Of a DNA stretch of 64,000 nucleotides, positions 23,501-34,371 are shown one piece after another. The stretch is from Cylicocyclus nassatus (Eukaryota; Nematoda; Chromadorea; Rhabditida; Strongylidae). Each line of letters begins with the position of its first letter. Position 1 is the stretch's first letter. The translations under genes were made by a program, and so were the position numbers. The stretch covers positions 67,326,371 to 67,390,370 of the forward strand of contig CATQJL010000223.1 in assembly GCA_958299035.1 (NCBI GenBank). Reading direction: 5' to 3'. The notes beneath the pieces were generated by a model. That model made no database searches. It had not been told where the DNA came from and worked only from the letters and a program-made list of their open reading frames with translations.

Positions 23501-26500
23501 GACATGACCGACTTGGTCGACAAGTTTCATTTCCAAGAAGGTGTAGCCAAAGTAAAAGCTGCTCAATCGATTGACGAATGGTTCTGTACCGCTTTGGCAC
23601 TGTGCCAGGAGGGTAATACTCTAATGGATGTGTTGTCACAAGCCGGATTGGTCAAGGATGCGATCAAAACAGTGTCTGGGTAAGAATTTATGACATTATC
23701 ATAGTAGCTGTGAGGAACAGCAGTCCCAAATATTTCTTTCGCAGGGAGAGGGGCGCTACAAAATTTTTTCGATGAGATTTATGGTTTTTAGCCGCTTTCC
23801 AAAGAATTTTGGGGTCCACCGCGAATTTTCACAAGCTTTTAAGTCTAGAATTACGAGGAATGATGGCGTTACAGCAGCAAATTTGTTTACAATAACATTT
23901 GCTTTTTTTATACAAACTAATCATTTTGATTATTCAGAATGAATGCAAGTTATCTGCATAATTTATACCTCTTATAGACGGACCATTTCAGCGGTTTTCT
24001 CGCATTTTCTTGGGGGTTTTTGAAATTTCCTACCCTATTTTTTTGGTTTCTCTGTCTATTCAATACTGTCTAGGATTAATTTAGATTATCAGAAAACTTT
24101 TCTTACTTTTTTTATTTAGATTACCTGCTCTTGTGGAAGGTGTAGGAAAATTGTTTACTACCGAGATCGTAATGGATGTGGCGATGACCCTGAGTGATTA
24201 CCCTTTGAGGTATGTGCAGCCAGTTTTAAGAAATATGCAAATGCCTTTCTAGCCTAGCGAGCAGATAACCAAAAGCATATGATGATTTTCTGGATGGAGT
24301 TGTTTCTTAAAAATTAAATTAAAATCAAAAATCAAGCTTTTTGCAGACGTCTTTTGCGTTTACGGACGCAAGTACAACAATCTGCGGTTGATTTGTACCA
24401 CGCAGTGTTAATCAGAACTCAAAAGGACCAAAAAGTAGCGACCATTATGTCTATTTTGGAGTTGGAAAGGTAAACTCATACACAATAGGGTTCCGTACGT
24501 GGAAGTCTACAGATTATTTAGGTTCATATATCTGCTCAACGAGAAACAAAATCTTATGGAGCTTGTGGAAGGGTGCCAAAAAGAACAGAAAGATTACATA
24601 GAAAGAGCTCTCGAGGCCATTTGTGAATCGCAACGAGCCGAAGTTGTCAAAGAGCTGGACAAATGCGGATTGCTTACTGTAAGTTTCTCATACTTCTTAT
24701 TGTTATTATAGAAAGGTGGAAATGTTCCTAATTTTGCCTTTTTATAAATGTTGGCATCTTGATGAACAATTATGTGCAGTTGCTGAGCCTTATATCCAAG
24801 ATTGTTGAAGTTCTTTGTTAGGCTTACATTTCGGCTTTTCGCCTCCGTCAGAGCCTAAAAAACAAGGAGCAAATGAAATATCTAAAAAAAGGCAAACGTA
24901 AGCCTAATAAAGAATTTCTAAAAATCCTGGCTATAAGACTCAGCAACTGTACATGATTGGAAATTCGTAGTAAACTTTTTGAGAATATGCTCCCGACCTG
25001 TTCCAGTAAATTTGTTTAGGTTACGGTTTGCTAATTTAACAATGTCAAATTCTCCTTCTAGTTATTTTGTGGCGCAGTCCATGAAGAGTTTTCAAACAGT
25101 CATTTGCAGTTCTATCATTTATCATATGCACTATTCAAATAATCTGAGCTATTTTTTATTAGTTATTATCTATTCTTTTTTGTTTTTTTAGTTGTTTCAT
25201 TCAAATTTCATCTTTCGATATCATTGAGATTTCTTGAGAAACCTGATAGGCTCTGAAGGTAAAAAAAATCATTAAAAAATTATGCTGAATTTCTCGTTCA
25301 GAAAATTATTTGAATTGAGATCCATTGTGTAGTGAATTAGCAGTTGTTACCCGAAAACGCAAGTTTTGCTAATAGAATTGGGAAATTTCTAAGAAAAATT
25401 GCTCCAGAATTTTTATTTTGTAATTGGAGATTTAATTGGAGATTCACCCAATACAAAATTGAACTCTAGTTTTGAATTGCCACATAAATCAGTCTGTAGA
25501 AATTTTTGATCACAACGGATTCTTTTCTTGGGGAAAGTAGCTTATCAGCCAAATTGCATTCTGAAGTGGATTTTACTGTTCCTCGTTCAAGTTCTTGCAC
25601 CAAAATCTATTAGAAAAATTGAATTTATAATTGTTCGAAATTATCTATTTGCTCGTTTTCTCTGTCAGCTTACCGTTCCAACATGTGCCAACTCAATTCT
25701 CATTCTTACTCCGCCAAAAGTGCATATTTTCCCCTTTTACATTTATTGAGCCAAGCGATTTGTTGAAGAGAAGGTAATTACAATTTTCGAAAGTTCGGAC
25801 GCAAAAGTTATGCTTTGACCTAGCTGAGGAGTGTTCATTTTCAACTTTGTCACGTTAAACGGGTGAAATCACGTCGGGATTGAAGAATCTGATTGTGCCA
25901 AGGTTGGAAATTTTGATAGAATTTTTTTCGAAGTTCTGATTGGTTAATCAGATCAAATTTTCAGACATAGCTATGAATTGGTAAACAAATTCAAATTTTC
26001 CCTTATTAAGTTTAGAAAATATACAGCAGAATCTGTTTATTACCTCTGTTTCTAATGTCATCCTGGCGCCGCAATTCCCCACATTGATTACACCAGCACG
26101 ACTCGGCGAATGTACGGAACAAGTCCCAACACGTCGATGTTGTTTGCGGCGAACAGGTGTGCTCAGTGATTCCAGGGACCGGCGAGGGTGCTGGGTGCAC
26201 GTCCCCCCGTGGGGCGCAAAACCCCGCCAGAAATCCACCCGACAAAGAAGGTCGAGTAAAGGTGGTGGGCGCCGCCAGTGAATCGACGGGTTCACTATGC
26301 GCTCTTTAGGGGTCGCCTCCCTGTCAATTTTTGCATTGGCCCTTCGGGGCCGAAATTGGATAGGAAGTGCTGAGGAGTGAGAGTAGGCTGCTTGGTAGAT
26401 CATGTAACTTTGGAAGATCTTTTCTTTCAAAATCATGCATGAGACTTGATTTTTGGTATGTAGTTAGGATATTTATAAGAACCAAAGTAGTTGTATAGTT

Positions 26501-29094
26501 TCTATTTCGGGACGTGGCTGCTGCTATGACGCCGCTTTTCCCGAATCTGGGAGTACGAACATGCGAAAATAAATTGACAAGCATTGAAATAATCGTATGT
26601 ATAATAATTGTGATTGTATAATAATTGTATGCGCCTAGGATTTTTGGTACGTGATCCGTCTGGTGGTAAATTCCTTATTAGTACAAAAACAAGAAATTTT
26701 TTTTTCAATAGATTAGGTATGCAGCTTTCCTTGAATCAATGCTCCATAAGCGTCCCCAGATAACATTTTGAGTTTCACTCTTGTTTTCATAGTGTCCTTG
26801 CGATTTTCTTGTAATACATTTTTTCCATGCCAACTCTGGAGAAGCAGTCAAAAATTTGGGAAAAGAAAAAAATCGAAAGGAGTACAAGCTAGGCAAACAA
26901 AAATACTGTCAGTGAAACATCTACAACTTTGTCATTCTGAACAAGATACATCAAGAAAATCATGCACTTGTGCAAAAAATACATGCGTCGGGGAGTCAAC
27001 ATTCTTTTTTGACTACAATTAACTTTCAACTTTTGAAGTTGATTTTTCATGATAATTTTTTTCAGGGTCTTGGCGATGTTACTCTTCTCGACGATGCAGG
27101 TCGTCAAGCGATGGAGGAAATGTCTCAGATATTTTCAAACTTGTCTGCGCAATATATCCATGTGAGTTATTTAACAGTGTCTGGTTTTGCTGAGAAAAAT
27201 CATCAGCCATGGGTTTTCCATCGTCAAAAGAGCGATCAGCAGTTTCAGTAGGGTCAACCCGATGTAGACGATATTGATAAATTGACTTGAGATTGAGCGC
27301 GATTTACGTAATCTCGTTTTTAGAGTGGAAACTACGTCCATATAGATGTCTAAGTTCTTTTTGTTCTAGTTATGCTTACGCCACTTCGGTTACGATGCTA
27401 CCAAAGCCATCGATGCATTGCTGGCTCGTGACTCCTCACTTCCGCTGGCACTACGTCGAGTAGAAGCGGCGGATCTAACGTCAAAATCAAATGCACCCCC
27501 AACACTGCCAGCATTTTCGTTTGAGAACGAAGGTGAGAGGGCTTCGTTACAGTTTGAAGACAAAATTGAATCAATTGCTATTATTTTAGAGCTGTTAATG
27601 TCGACGATACTACGTCCAGAGCAAAGTGCTTCACAGCCAAAACCTGCTACCTCCCAGGGTCCGAAGGAACCGGAGGGGAGAAATGTGTTTAGGGTATGCC
27701 ACGTCTGACCAACTTATTCGTCCGTGCATTCCAGATTTTGACTTTTCCAGGGTCTCATTAGTCTCGCTCCTGTTGTACCTCCTCCTACAGCAAAGACCGA
27801 GCCTGCAGAAAAGCCCGTTAGTGATGTAAGTTTTTTAAGTTGTACTATTTTGAAACAAATTAGATTATTGCTTTCCCGTACAGGTAATGAAGAAACTTCG
27901 AGAAGCTTTGGAAAGCTTGAAATTACGTGCGTCTGGTATAGAGAATGCGTTTGAGCCTCAGTTTGGACTTAATGGTGAACGATTAGTTCCCATGCCCACT
28001 GCTAAGAAGTAAGTAATCCTGAGGTAACGTTTTTATGTATGTCCTAATCCGTTTTAGGTATGCTGGCATCAAGAAACTGAAAATATCAGAAACAGATAAA
28101 ATTGCGATACGACCTTCTTATGAGAAATATCGCTACGAAACGGCAGCTGATGATGATGTCTATGATGATGAGTATGATGATGGTTATGAGCAAAGAGAGT
28201 TCAAAGTTGAACCCCTGAAGTGAGTCCATTGTGAGAAAATGTAAAGTAGAAGTAGTATCAATTTGAATGCAGTGCACAATCGACATCGGAAGAAAGTGGC
28301 GAAGAAGATTCGGAAGAAACAGATAGCGCTCCAGCTCCTTCTCAGCAAGGAAAACCCACACGAGGAGGACGTGGTGGGGGTGTAACTACATACTATAGAA
28401 GAGGAGGTGGAGGTAAGAGTTGACGTTGATAAGAATTGGGTTCATTACGGAAGACGACACCGCTCCACCTATTTTATAGACTTCGAATTGTTCGTGTATA
28501 TTATCCATGCAAATCTGGGTAATTTTTTTTTCTTAGGTCTGATTGGGATATCTTTACCCAGCCGTTCTCCAAGCGCTGCCCACATTAAACATTTGCGGCA
28601 AAGATATTTAGTTCTAACTTTCCTACCGTCCCTTCGGGGCACAAGTTGAAAATTACACTTCTGGACGTGATTTAAATTTGAGTTTTTCAGCCAGAAATAA
28701 TAATATGAATTCCGCCTTTGTGACATTTTAGTCTAGGTCTTTCAAACGGCTTTACATGGGGAACTCAGTTGCTCAGATTTGTTGACCACCTTTGACAGAA
28801 ATCCGTTAAAGTAAGTTTCTTTCAGCCGGCACTCAAAAAACTGGAACAGGCGATTCATCGACTGCTACTACAACAAGTACGTTTTGAATTTATTGCTATT
28901 CAGTACCAAAACGAGGCAATGGTTCAGCTTCAGTTTCTGTTTTACAGGTTTAGCTCCTCAAGATTAATTTAATTTTTCTAGACGAAACGTCAAGAAGCGG
29001 CTACACCGGTGGCAGACAGCGACAGATGAAAGAACGTCATAAAAACGCCTTTAAGCAACGTGGCGCTGATAGAAAAATGCGCGGCGCATACTAA
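20596..29094 (+). CDS. ASCC2: ASCC2-like subunit of the ASCC/RQT complex (CUE domain)
   Basis: The protein has 715 aa over 18 coding exons: 20596-20604, 22026-22243, 22623-22749, 22797-22916, 22988-23062, 23480-23679, 24120-24209, 24347-24469, 24522-24678, 27066-27161, 27370-27532, 27590-27693, 27751-27825, 27884-28008, 28058-28219, 28273-28412, 28826-28876, 28982-29094. All phases agree. Human ASCC2 is about 757 aa. The N-terminal helical region contains 'ERLPYKSSP', the CUE-like segment is at about residues 390-435 ('LCLRHFGYDATKAIDALL'), and an acidic Asp/Tyr tract leads to a Gly/Arg-rich then basic tail ending 'GADRKMRGAY'. In the family the CUE domain binds K63-linked ubiquitin, linking the ASCC3 helicase to collided ribosomes and alkylation repair. 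The nine-base first exon (M-N-L) is the weakest part. Introns 1 and 9 are swollen by repeats, and an undetected extra exon in intron 9 cannot be excluded. Confidence 0.9.
20937..21949. mobile_element. Tc1/mariner-type MITE (family X, copy 1) in ASCC2 intron 1
   Basis: The ends are 'cagggtcaagc' and 'gcttgaccctg', each followed inward by GGTGTGGC-type sequence. TA precedes the left end. An internal palindrome around 21412-21443 reads 'gggggtgcggcacaccccc'. The right half matches 30880-32506 closely, including the stretch around 21551, which is uninterrupted here but carries a 1-kb insertion in the other copy. No transposase is seen. Confidence 0.65.
24776..24953. mobile_element. Small MITE in ASCC2 intron 9
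   Basis: An inverted-repeat element of about 180 bp: 'ttgctgagccttata' at the left pairs with 'ctataagactcagcaa' at the right. Further in, 'ttaggcttac' pairs with 'gtaagcctaa'. No open frame. Confidence 0.6.
26060..26360 (-). repeat. R1 repeat, copy 5, reversed, in ASCC2 intron 9
   Basis: Read on the minus strand it shows 'ggccccgaagggcc', then 'aaaaattgacagggaggcg', then 'gtcgattcact', and finally 'accctcgccggtccctgg'. The stem halves 'cagggaggcga' and 'tcgccggtccctg' pair with the same two-base bulge as in copy 3. A 162-codon open frame on the minus strand (25948-26436) covers this GC-rich block and is judged non-coding. Confidence 0.6.
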
Positions 29095-29149
29095 TCGATA
29101 CATCGATCCATGTTACCGATCGATACATCGATTGTTGTTTACAAAGCTG

Positions 29150-29155
29150 AATAAA
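29150..29155 (+). terminator. ASCC2: Poly(A) signal of ASCC2
   Basis: AATAAA lies 56 bases after the ASCC2 stop codon. The short 3' untranslated region also carries two copies of 'atcgatacatcgat'. Confidence 0.75.
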
Positions 29156-30770
29156 TATCTAATATGTTTATTTGAGAGTTTATGAAATATCTTCTTGTTT
29201 AACTCATTTTTTCATTCAAACATTTGGAAATATGGGACATCTTCTACAAAATGGGTCTCATCATGATCGAAATTCGGTAGAGTAAAATCTTTGATTGAAA
29301 GGTATTAACACAAAATTTCTCAGATCCTTGCCAGTCCGTGTCTGTTTTGCAAATCTGAATAGAATCTAATCACGACATTCCTGTTTGAGCTCTGTTATAA
29401 GCTTTAAAGTGATTTTTTTTACTTTTTATCAAGCTGCTTCGCTCGGACCATGTAAACGAACTTCTCATGTTTTTGGTAATTTATGTGGCTTTAGATCTAC
29501 AGATAGGTAGGTATTTACTTACCATTCAAAGTTTAATAGGTGGAAAAAGATGTTTGAAAGCTTTTTCTGCAACATGTTGTATTAGTAGCAGCTCACGTAG
29601 ATCGTCACGATTTCTATATGGCCAGGTCTGGAAAGAAATATGTGAAAACTTCAGCTAATTTGCAGCCCTGGAATTTTTTTGTATTCTGATTGAGTTCTAT
29701 GTAAATTTGCGCGCTTTTGAGCCTTATGAGCTCTAACAAAAATTCTTCTAGTAAGGTCATTGTTATAGTCTCCAATGAAATCGCAACATATGGAAGTACA
29801 GGCGCCATCCGCGCTCTAAGGCTTTCATTCATATATTTATTTTTGAGTAAATATTTGGAGAGCAAATGAAGAAATCTGCTACATTCATACTTACATCCAA
29901 ATTTCCATTTCTGGCTCACCTGCCCTCTTAACTTCTTAGCAGACAGCTGCAGTAACATCCAAAGCGTAGCATCATCATTTGCGTCAATATCGCAGTACTC
30001 TGTTGATTGCCGGACAGTAGTGACTAAAACTTTCCGATACTCTATGCGTAAAATGTTTGTACCACAAAAGTTAAGTTGGAGATTCAAACGTAGGATCAAA
30101 TTTGGGTGACATGTTTTTTACCTCTTTTTTCGATCACTACTCAGACAGTCGACCGGAAATTCTGCAGAACAAGCAAAGTTTGCAGCGGTTTCGCAGCATT
30201 TTGTTTACTATTATACAAGCTCCTCAGGATTTCCGCGTCAGACTGGTTGAAAACAGGAACTTCGCAGGACCTGTTTTACAAAACGCTGCGAAAGTCCGAA
30301 GAATGCCAGCGGTTCCGCACTTTGACTCGCCAATACTTCGCAGGTTTTTTAGTGTGTTGTCTCCTACGATGCTCTCTTGCCAACAACTAGAGTGCATTGT
30401 CGAACATGTCATTTGTAAGGATAGTATTCGAGTTTCGCTTCATTAAAAAGGTTTAAACTTCGCTTAGGTGTTCTCTTTTGCTTTCGCATTCTTCGGAACT
30501 CCCGCCCCTTATTTGGGAGCTTCCGCGGCATTTACGGAACTTCCGCAGGTGACCAGGCATACCTTTTCCAGTTCTGCGGAAGTTCATTTAGTTGTGTGAG
30601 TAGTCATTCAAGTCTGAGCTGGCATATCTCCAGTCTAAATTCTCTATCATTTTTAGCCCCCTGTTGCGCTGAATCTGCCAGATTGGGTTTTTTTAATTTT
30701 TTTTCCGATTTTCGGAAGTGAAATGAGCCGAAGGCTGAGGCGCGAGCGATTAATCAACCACGAAATTTAT
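29156..30770. other. Intergenic; one unsupported minus-strand ORF
   Basis: A 161-codon open frame at 29614-30099 (-) is the longest here. It has no recognised domain and no homologue that I can name. Nothing else was identified. Confidence 0.3.
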
Positions 30771-30773
30771 GTT

Positions 30774-32506
30774 ATCGATTCATATAAATACTATTCGCTA
30801 AAAATGTTTCTTTGATATAGTTAATGGGGTGTGGCACAACCCCCTAAAAGCTGTGGCGGCCACACCTTTTGAGAGGTTGTGCCACACCCCATTAACTATA
30901 GAAATATTTTTTTATCAAAGAAACATTTTTAGCGAACAGTATCTATATGAAACGATAACATAAATCGCGTAGATTTCAAAGAAGTGATTTGGGCCTGATT
31001 CGTCTTCTTAGGTCTGAGTAATATTAGGTCGTTCCGAAAGTAATGTCGCTTTTTTCAGATGAACGCCACATTTCACGTAATCAAGATTTTCAAGAGATCT
31101 TAGGAGCATTCGATGCAGCATTTCATCCTCTTTCTAATGGTTGTAATTTTATTGCACAATATTCAATGAGTTCTCAAAAAATTACGAGAATCTGCGACTC
31201 ATGCTTTTTTTCGTGGCCAAGTTTGGCTATTTTTTTAAATTCTTGTACCTATTTTCCAAAAAAGCACAAGTGACAGGTAGATAGAGCAAACCCGAAAGGA
31301 CGCAGAATAACTTTTTTCTTTTCCTTAGCCTGCTTCTTGGAGTTTCTGGAATCGATTTTTTAATGTCATCAAATTCGATATTTGGTCAATTTAAACCTCA
31401 CAGAACAACAACCGGCAAGCAACTCGGGTGTCATTCGGAGCAGCTTTTTCTCATCTTTCTACCAGTTGTTTTTTGTTTCCCATTCATCAAGTTTTCCGGT
31501 AAAAAATCATCATAATTTAGGTTTTTCAGGGCGCCCCAGGCTGCACCCGGAATTTTCGAAAGTTGCTAATCTGCGGTAGCGGTAAGCGGTAAATACTCAT
31601 TTGGTTTGTAAAATTAGCGCTAAACCATAATCCAACTTTGTAAGTTTTATCCGAAGATTTATTGGTGTTTGATGCATTTGTGTCTGAGACGAGCCTGCTA
31701 AAATTCGTTCGTTTCATCAAAAAATCTATACAAAAATTATGACGAGCTCTAGAAAGTAGAAAAAAGTTGTGCTGTTTCCTGTAGGAGTTGCTCTATCCAT
31801 CCATTACTTGGACTTCTTCCAAGGGTTGTTATGAAAATTTAGAAAAATTGTAAAACTTGATCTCTTCAAAAAGCATGGGTCGCAGATTTTGGTAAATTTT
31901 TGAAAGCTTATTGATTATTATGCAATGTCTATATATCCATTAGAAAGAGAATGAAATACTGCATCAAACGCTTCCGGAATCTTTTACACATCGTTGTTCC
32001 AAAAGTTGTGGCGTACGTTCGAAAAAAGCGACATTACTTTCGGAACGACCAAATATTTGGTGAAAACACAGCCATCAAAACCGAAAAGAGGGAAAAACGA
32101 AATTTTGGTTGACTTCTAATTCCACAATTTGGAGGTCTTTTGAGGCGGAATCTCTGAGTTGGACAAATAAGGAGTAGTGCTTTGTCTTGAGCGCAAAATG
32201 AGTAGCTTATTCATCTTTGAAAATAAGTTAATCTTGTTGGAAAATGAGCATTTCACTTAGGCGGCCTAGTGTCTTGATTCTTCAGAATTCGCTCAAACTT
32301 TGTCTACAGGGGTTAACTGCCATGCTAAATATGAATATGATACTCTTTAAGCTTCGTAGCACGTTTTTATTATGCTGAGGTTGTCAATCTCTTATGTGCT
32401 TGTATTTCGCATAATGGAATTACCTGACAAGCTGCTTACGAAGCCCTCCCTGTCGACTCCTCAACACGACCCTCAGGTGTGGCGTGCCACATCCCAGCTT
32501 GACCAT
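30774..32506. mobile_element. Family X element, copy 2, split by a mariner insertion
   Basis: The right half parallels 21440-21949, ending in 'gtgtggcgtgccacatccc' and 'agcttgacc'. The left side lacks the outer terminus and instead forms a palindrome: 30774-30846 against 30872-30962, with 'ggggtgtggcacaacccc' near the turn. A 1030-bp mariner-type element occupies 31024-32053. Confidence 0.65.
31024..32053. mobile_element. Mariner-type MITE inserted in family X copy 2
   Basis: The ends are 'ttaggtcgttccgaaagt' and 'actttcggaacgaccaaa', with TA at 31022-31023 and 32054-32055. The inverted arms extend about 190 bp, sharing 'tttcat.ctctttctaatgg' and 'aaaatctgcga.ccatgctt'-type blocks. The corresponding empty site is in family X copy 1 at 21551-21552. 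No intact transposase frame is seen. Confidence 0.8.
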
Positions 32507-33349
32507 GATTATAATGCAGGTAACCTTTCGATAGAGCAAAGCAAGCTCTATAAGATGGCATGTAAGTGTTTGCGCTAGTTTCAGCACATCACGAGTTAGA
32601 AGCCGAAATCTGAGAACTTCTGGATGCCCAAAAAATTGAAATTTTTCTGTAACTTTGCCCGAAGAAAACTTACCAAATCCCAAACTCGCTCATGCACACT
32701 CCACAGAACACATTCATATGTGCCGTTGCTGTCTTTGTTTCTGTGTTAGAAACCGAGAAAACTAAAATTTTCATGCCTCCAAAAAAGCAGTGCTGCGCTG
32801 TTTTCACACAGTAAATGTATACTACAGGCTTTTAGTAATACATCGGTAAATTTCAGCTTCCCGGAAGCGCTTGTTGTTGACAAATACCATGTTGAAATTA
32901 ACACTTCTTGGGAACTAGAGTTTGTAGAAAGCTGGGAATTTTGTGACTGTACTTCTATAGGTCTGCAGTAAACATCTATCTGAGTGAAAAAAGCGCAGCA
33001 TCGCTTTAAAGCTTGGAAAATTTCAGTTTTCTCGGTTTTCAGCATAGAAACAACCAAAGCACGGCACATATGAATGTGTTCTGTGGAGTGTATATGCGTG
33101 AGCGAATTTGGGCTTTGGTAAGTTTTCTTCGGGCAAAGTTACAGAAAATTTTCAATTTTTTGGGCATCCAGAAGTTCCCAGATTTCGGCTTCTAACTCAT
33201 GATGTGCTGAAGCTGGTGCAAACATTTACGCCATCTTATAGAGCTTGCTTTGCTCTATCGAACATCTTGCATTATAATCAAAATTGACAGGTGTGTGAGT
33301 TATTGCTTTAGAAAGTCAAAATTGAAAAAAAAACTCATGAGACAACCAT
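32507..33349. mobile_element. Long foldback mariner-type MITE, copy B
   Basis: Inverted arms carry 'gatagagcaaagcaagctct', 'aagatggc', 'tggatgcccaaaaaattgaa' and 'cacatatgaatgtgttctg' or their complements. The right terminus reads 'aaaactcatgagacaacca'. The left terminus is missing: the copy abuts the right end of family X copy 2. No transposase. Confidence 0.65.
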
Positions 33350-33386
33350 ACCATCAAGATGGTATGGTTGTCTCATGAGTTTTTTT
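33327..33386. repeat. Perfect 29-bp palindrome, head-to-head mariner-type termini
   Basis: 33327-33355 and 33358-33386 are exact reverse complements separated by two A residues. Each arm contains 'actcatgagacaacca', the terminus of copy B, so two element ends meet face to face with 'taccatcaagatggta' between them. The second end opens a truncated element running rightward. Confidence 0.8.
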
Positions 33387-33592
33387 AGTTTTATGGTTGT
33401 TTTATGACTGGCATTTTTGTCGCGTCCGATCAGCATTCTCAACATTAAAAAACTCTCTTGGGATTTTTCATGCCACAATGTAAAGTATGCTTTCTTCGGT
33501 AACCAATAATTGAAATGGAAATATGGGCAACTGGCAGAAAACACTACGCCAGTTTCAAGCCAGCGTCTTCAATCAAAGCCGAGCAAACATAC

Positions 33593-33876
33593 CTGACTCA
33601 TTATAGACTTGGTCATGTGTGGCTAGTAAAACGCTGTTCCTTAGGAACTGCTCCGCTTTTCTTATTTGTCTTTCTTGATTTCTTCTTTGTATCATAGCGT
33701 CATAGAATGTATGATATGGAAGGTCTGCTTCTGAGATGACAGTAGGATTGTAGACGTTTTGTGATTCTTGAGCGGGTATTAGATCTGTTGAGCATTCAGA
33801 TGTGCTGGGAGTGATGTCGCTTTGAGTGGGATCTTCTTCTTCTATTTGCATTTCTAACATATTCTCAAGGTTGTTG
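33593..33876 (-). CDS. Orphan coding exon, unknown protein
   Basis: On the minus strand an acceptor (cattgcag) is followed by 284 bases of open frame ending at a donor (g|gtatgt). The product has a Glu/Ser/Thr-rich start ('EEEDPTQSDITPSTSE') and then a basic, probably helical part ('IQRRNQERQIRKAEQFLR'). A possible next exon in frame starts after 'ggcgtag' near 33547 but runs into the mariner-type palindrome and stops. It may be a decayed gene fragment. No family recognised. Confidence 0.35.
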
Positions 33877-34371
33877 CTGCAATGAAAAGACTCTAATAAA
33901 TTTTTTTTCTAAGATTTGTGGTGCCGGGACGACAAGTTTGATTATCTCGCCTAGAACCTACAATCTGTGTCGATCACGTACTCCATTTTCAAACGGCGCA
34001 ACCGCCGCGCCAGAGCTTCGCGCCACGTTTGCGCACGTAGGGGTTGGGCGCTCACGGCCTCGATTGGAGGTCCGCACGCGAGATCTTTGCGGTGCGAATG
34101 CATATTTGTACGTGAAAGGAACTACTAACAATAGTTGACACATGCTGGACGCTTTGCCCTCAGATTAGGACAGAAAGAATACTCTGCTTCAATTGAAATC
34201 AGGCCGGAGCTTTGATTTGAATTTGCGCGCTCGCATTTTAGATTTGCGCAGCATAAGCGCGCTGTCTGGAGAGTGAAGAGACTGGAGAAAGTGCAGACAA
34301 GCTAGCCGCAGATGGGCGCCATTTAAATCTACTTAACTGGCTGCGCGGGCGGTCGCGCACGCCATCATTAC
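33877..34371. other. GC-rich intergenic stretch
   Basis: About 33980-34090 is rich in GCGC and CGCG words. No gene is supported. The 5'-truncated retroelement starts somewhere near its right edge. Confidence 0.35.

Noticed and set aside
25948..26436. 162-codon minus-strand frame in ASCC2 intron 9
   Set aside because: It covers a GC-rich R1 copy. Overlapping frames are open on both strands and R1 copies elsewhere do not keep the frame.
29614..30099. 161-codon minus-strand frame as a gene
   Set aside because: No recognisable domain, no start context or splice signals. Listed only within the intergenic entry.
33335..33544. 69-codon minus-strand frame as the next exon after 33593-33876
   Set aside because: It can be joined in phase through a 49-base intron, but its end is made of the mariner-type palindrome, so it is probably not an original exon.
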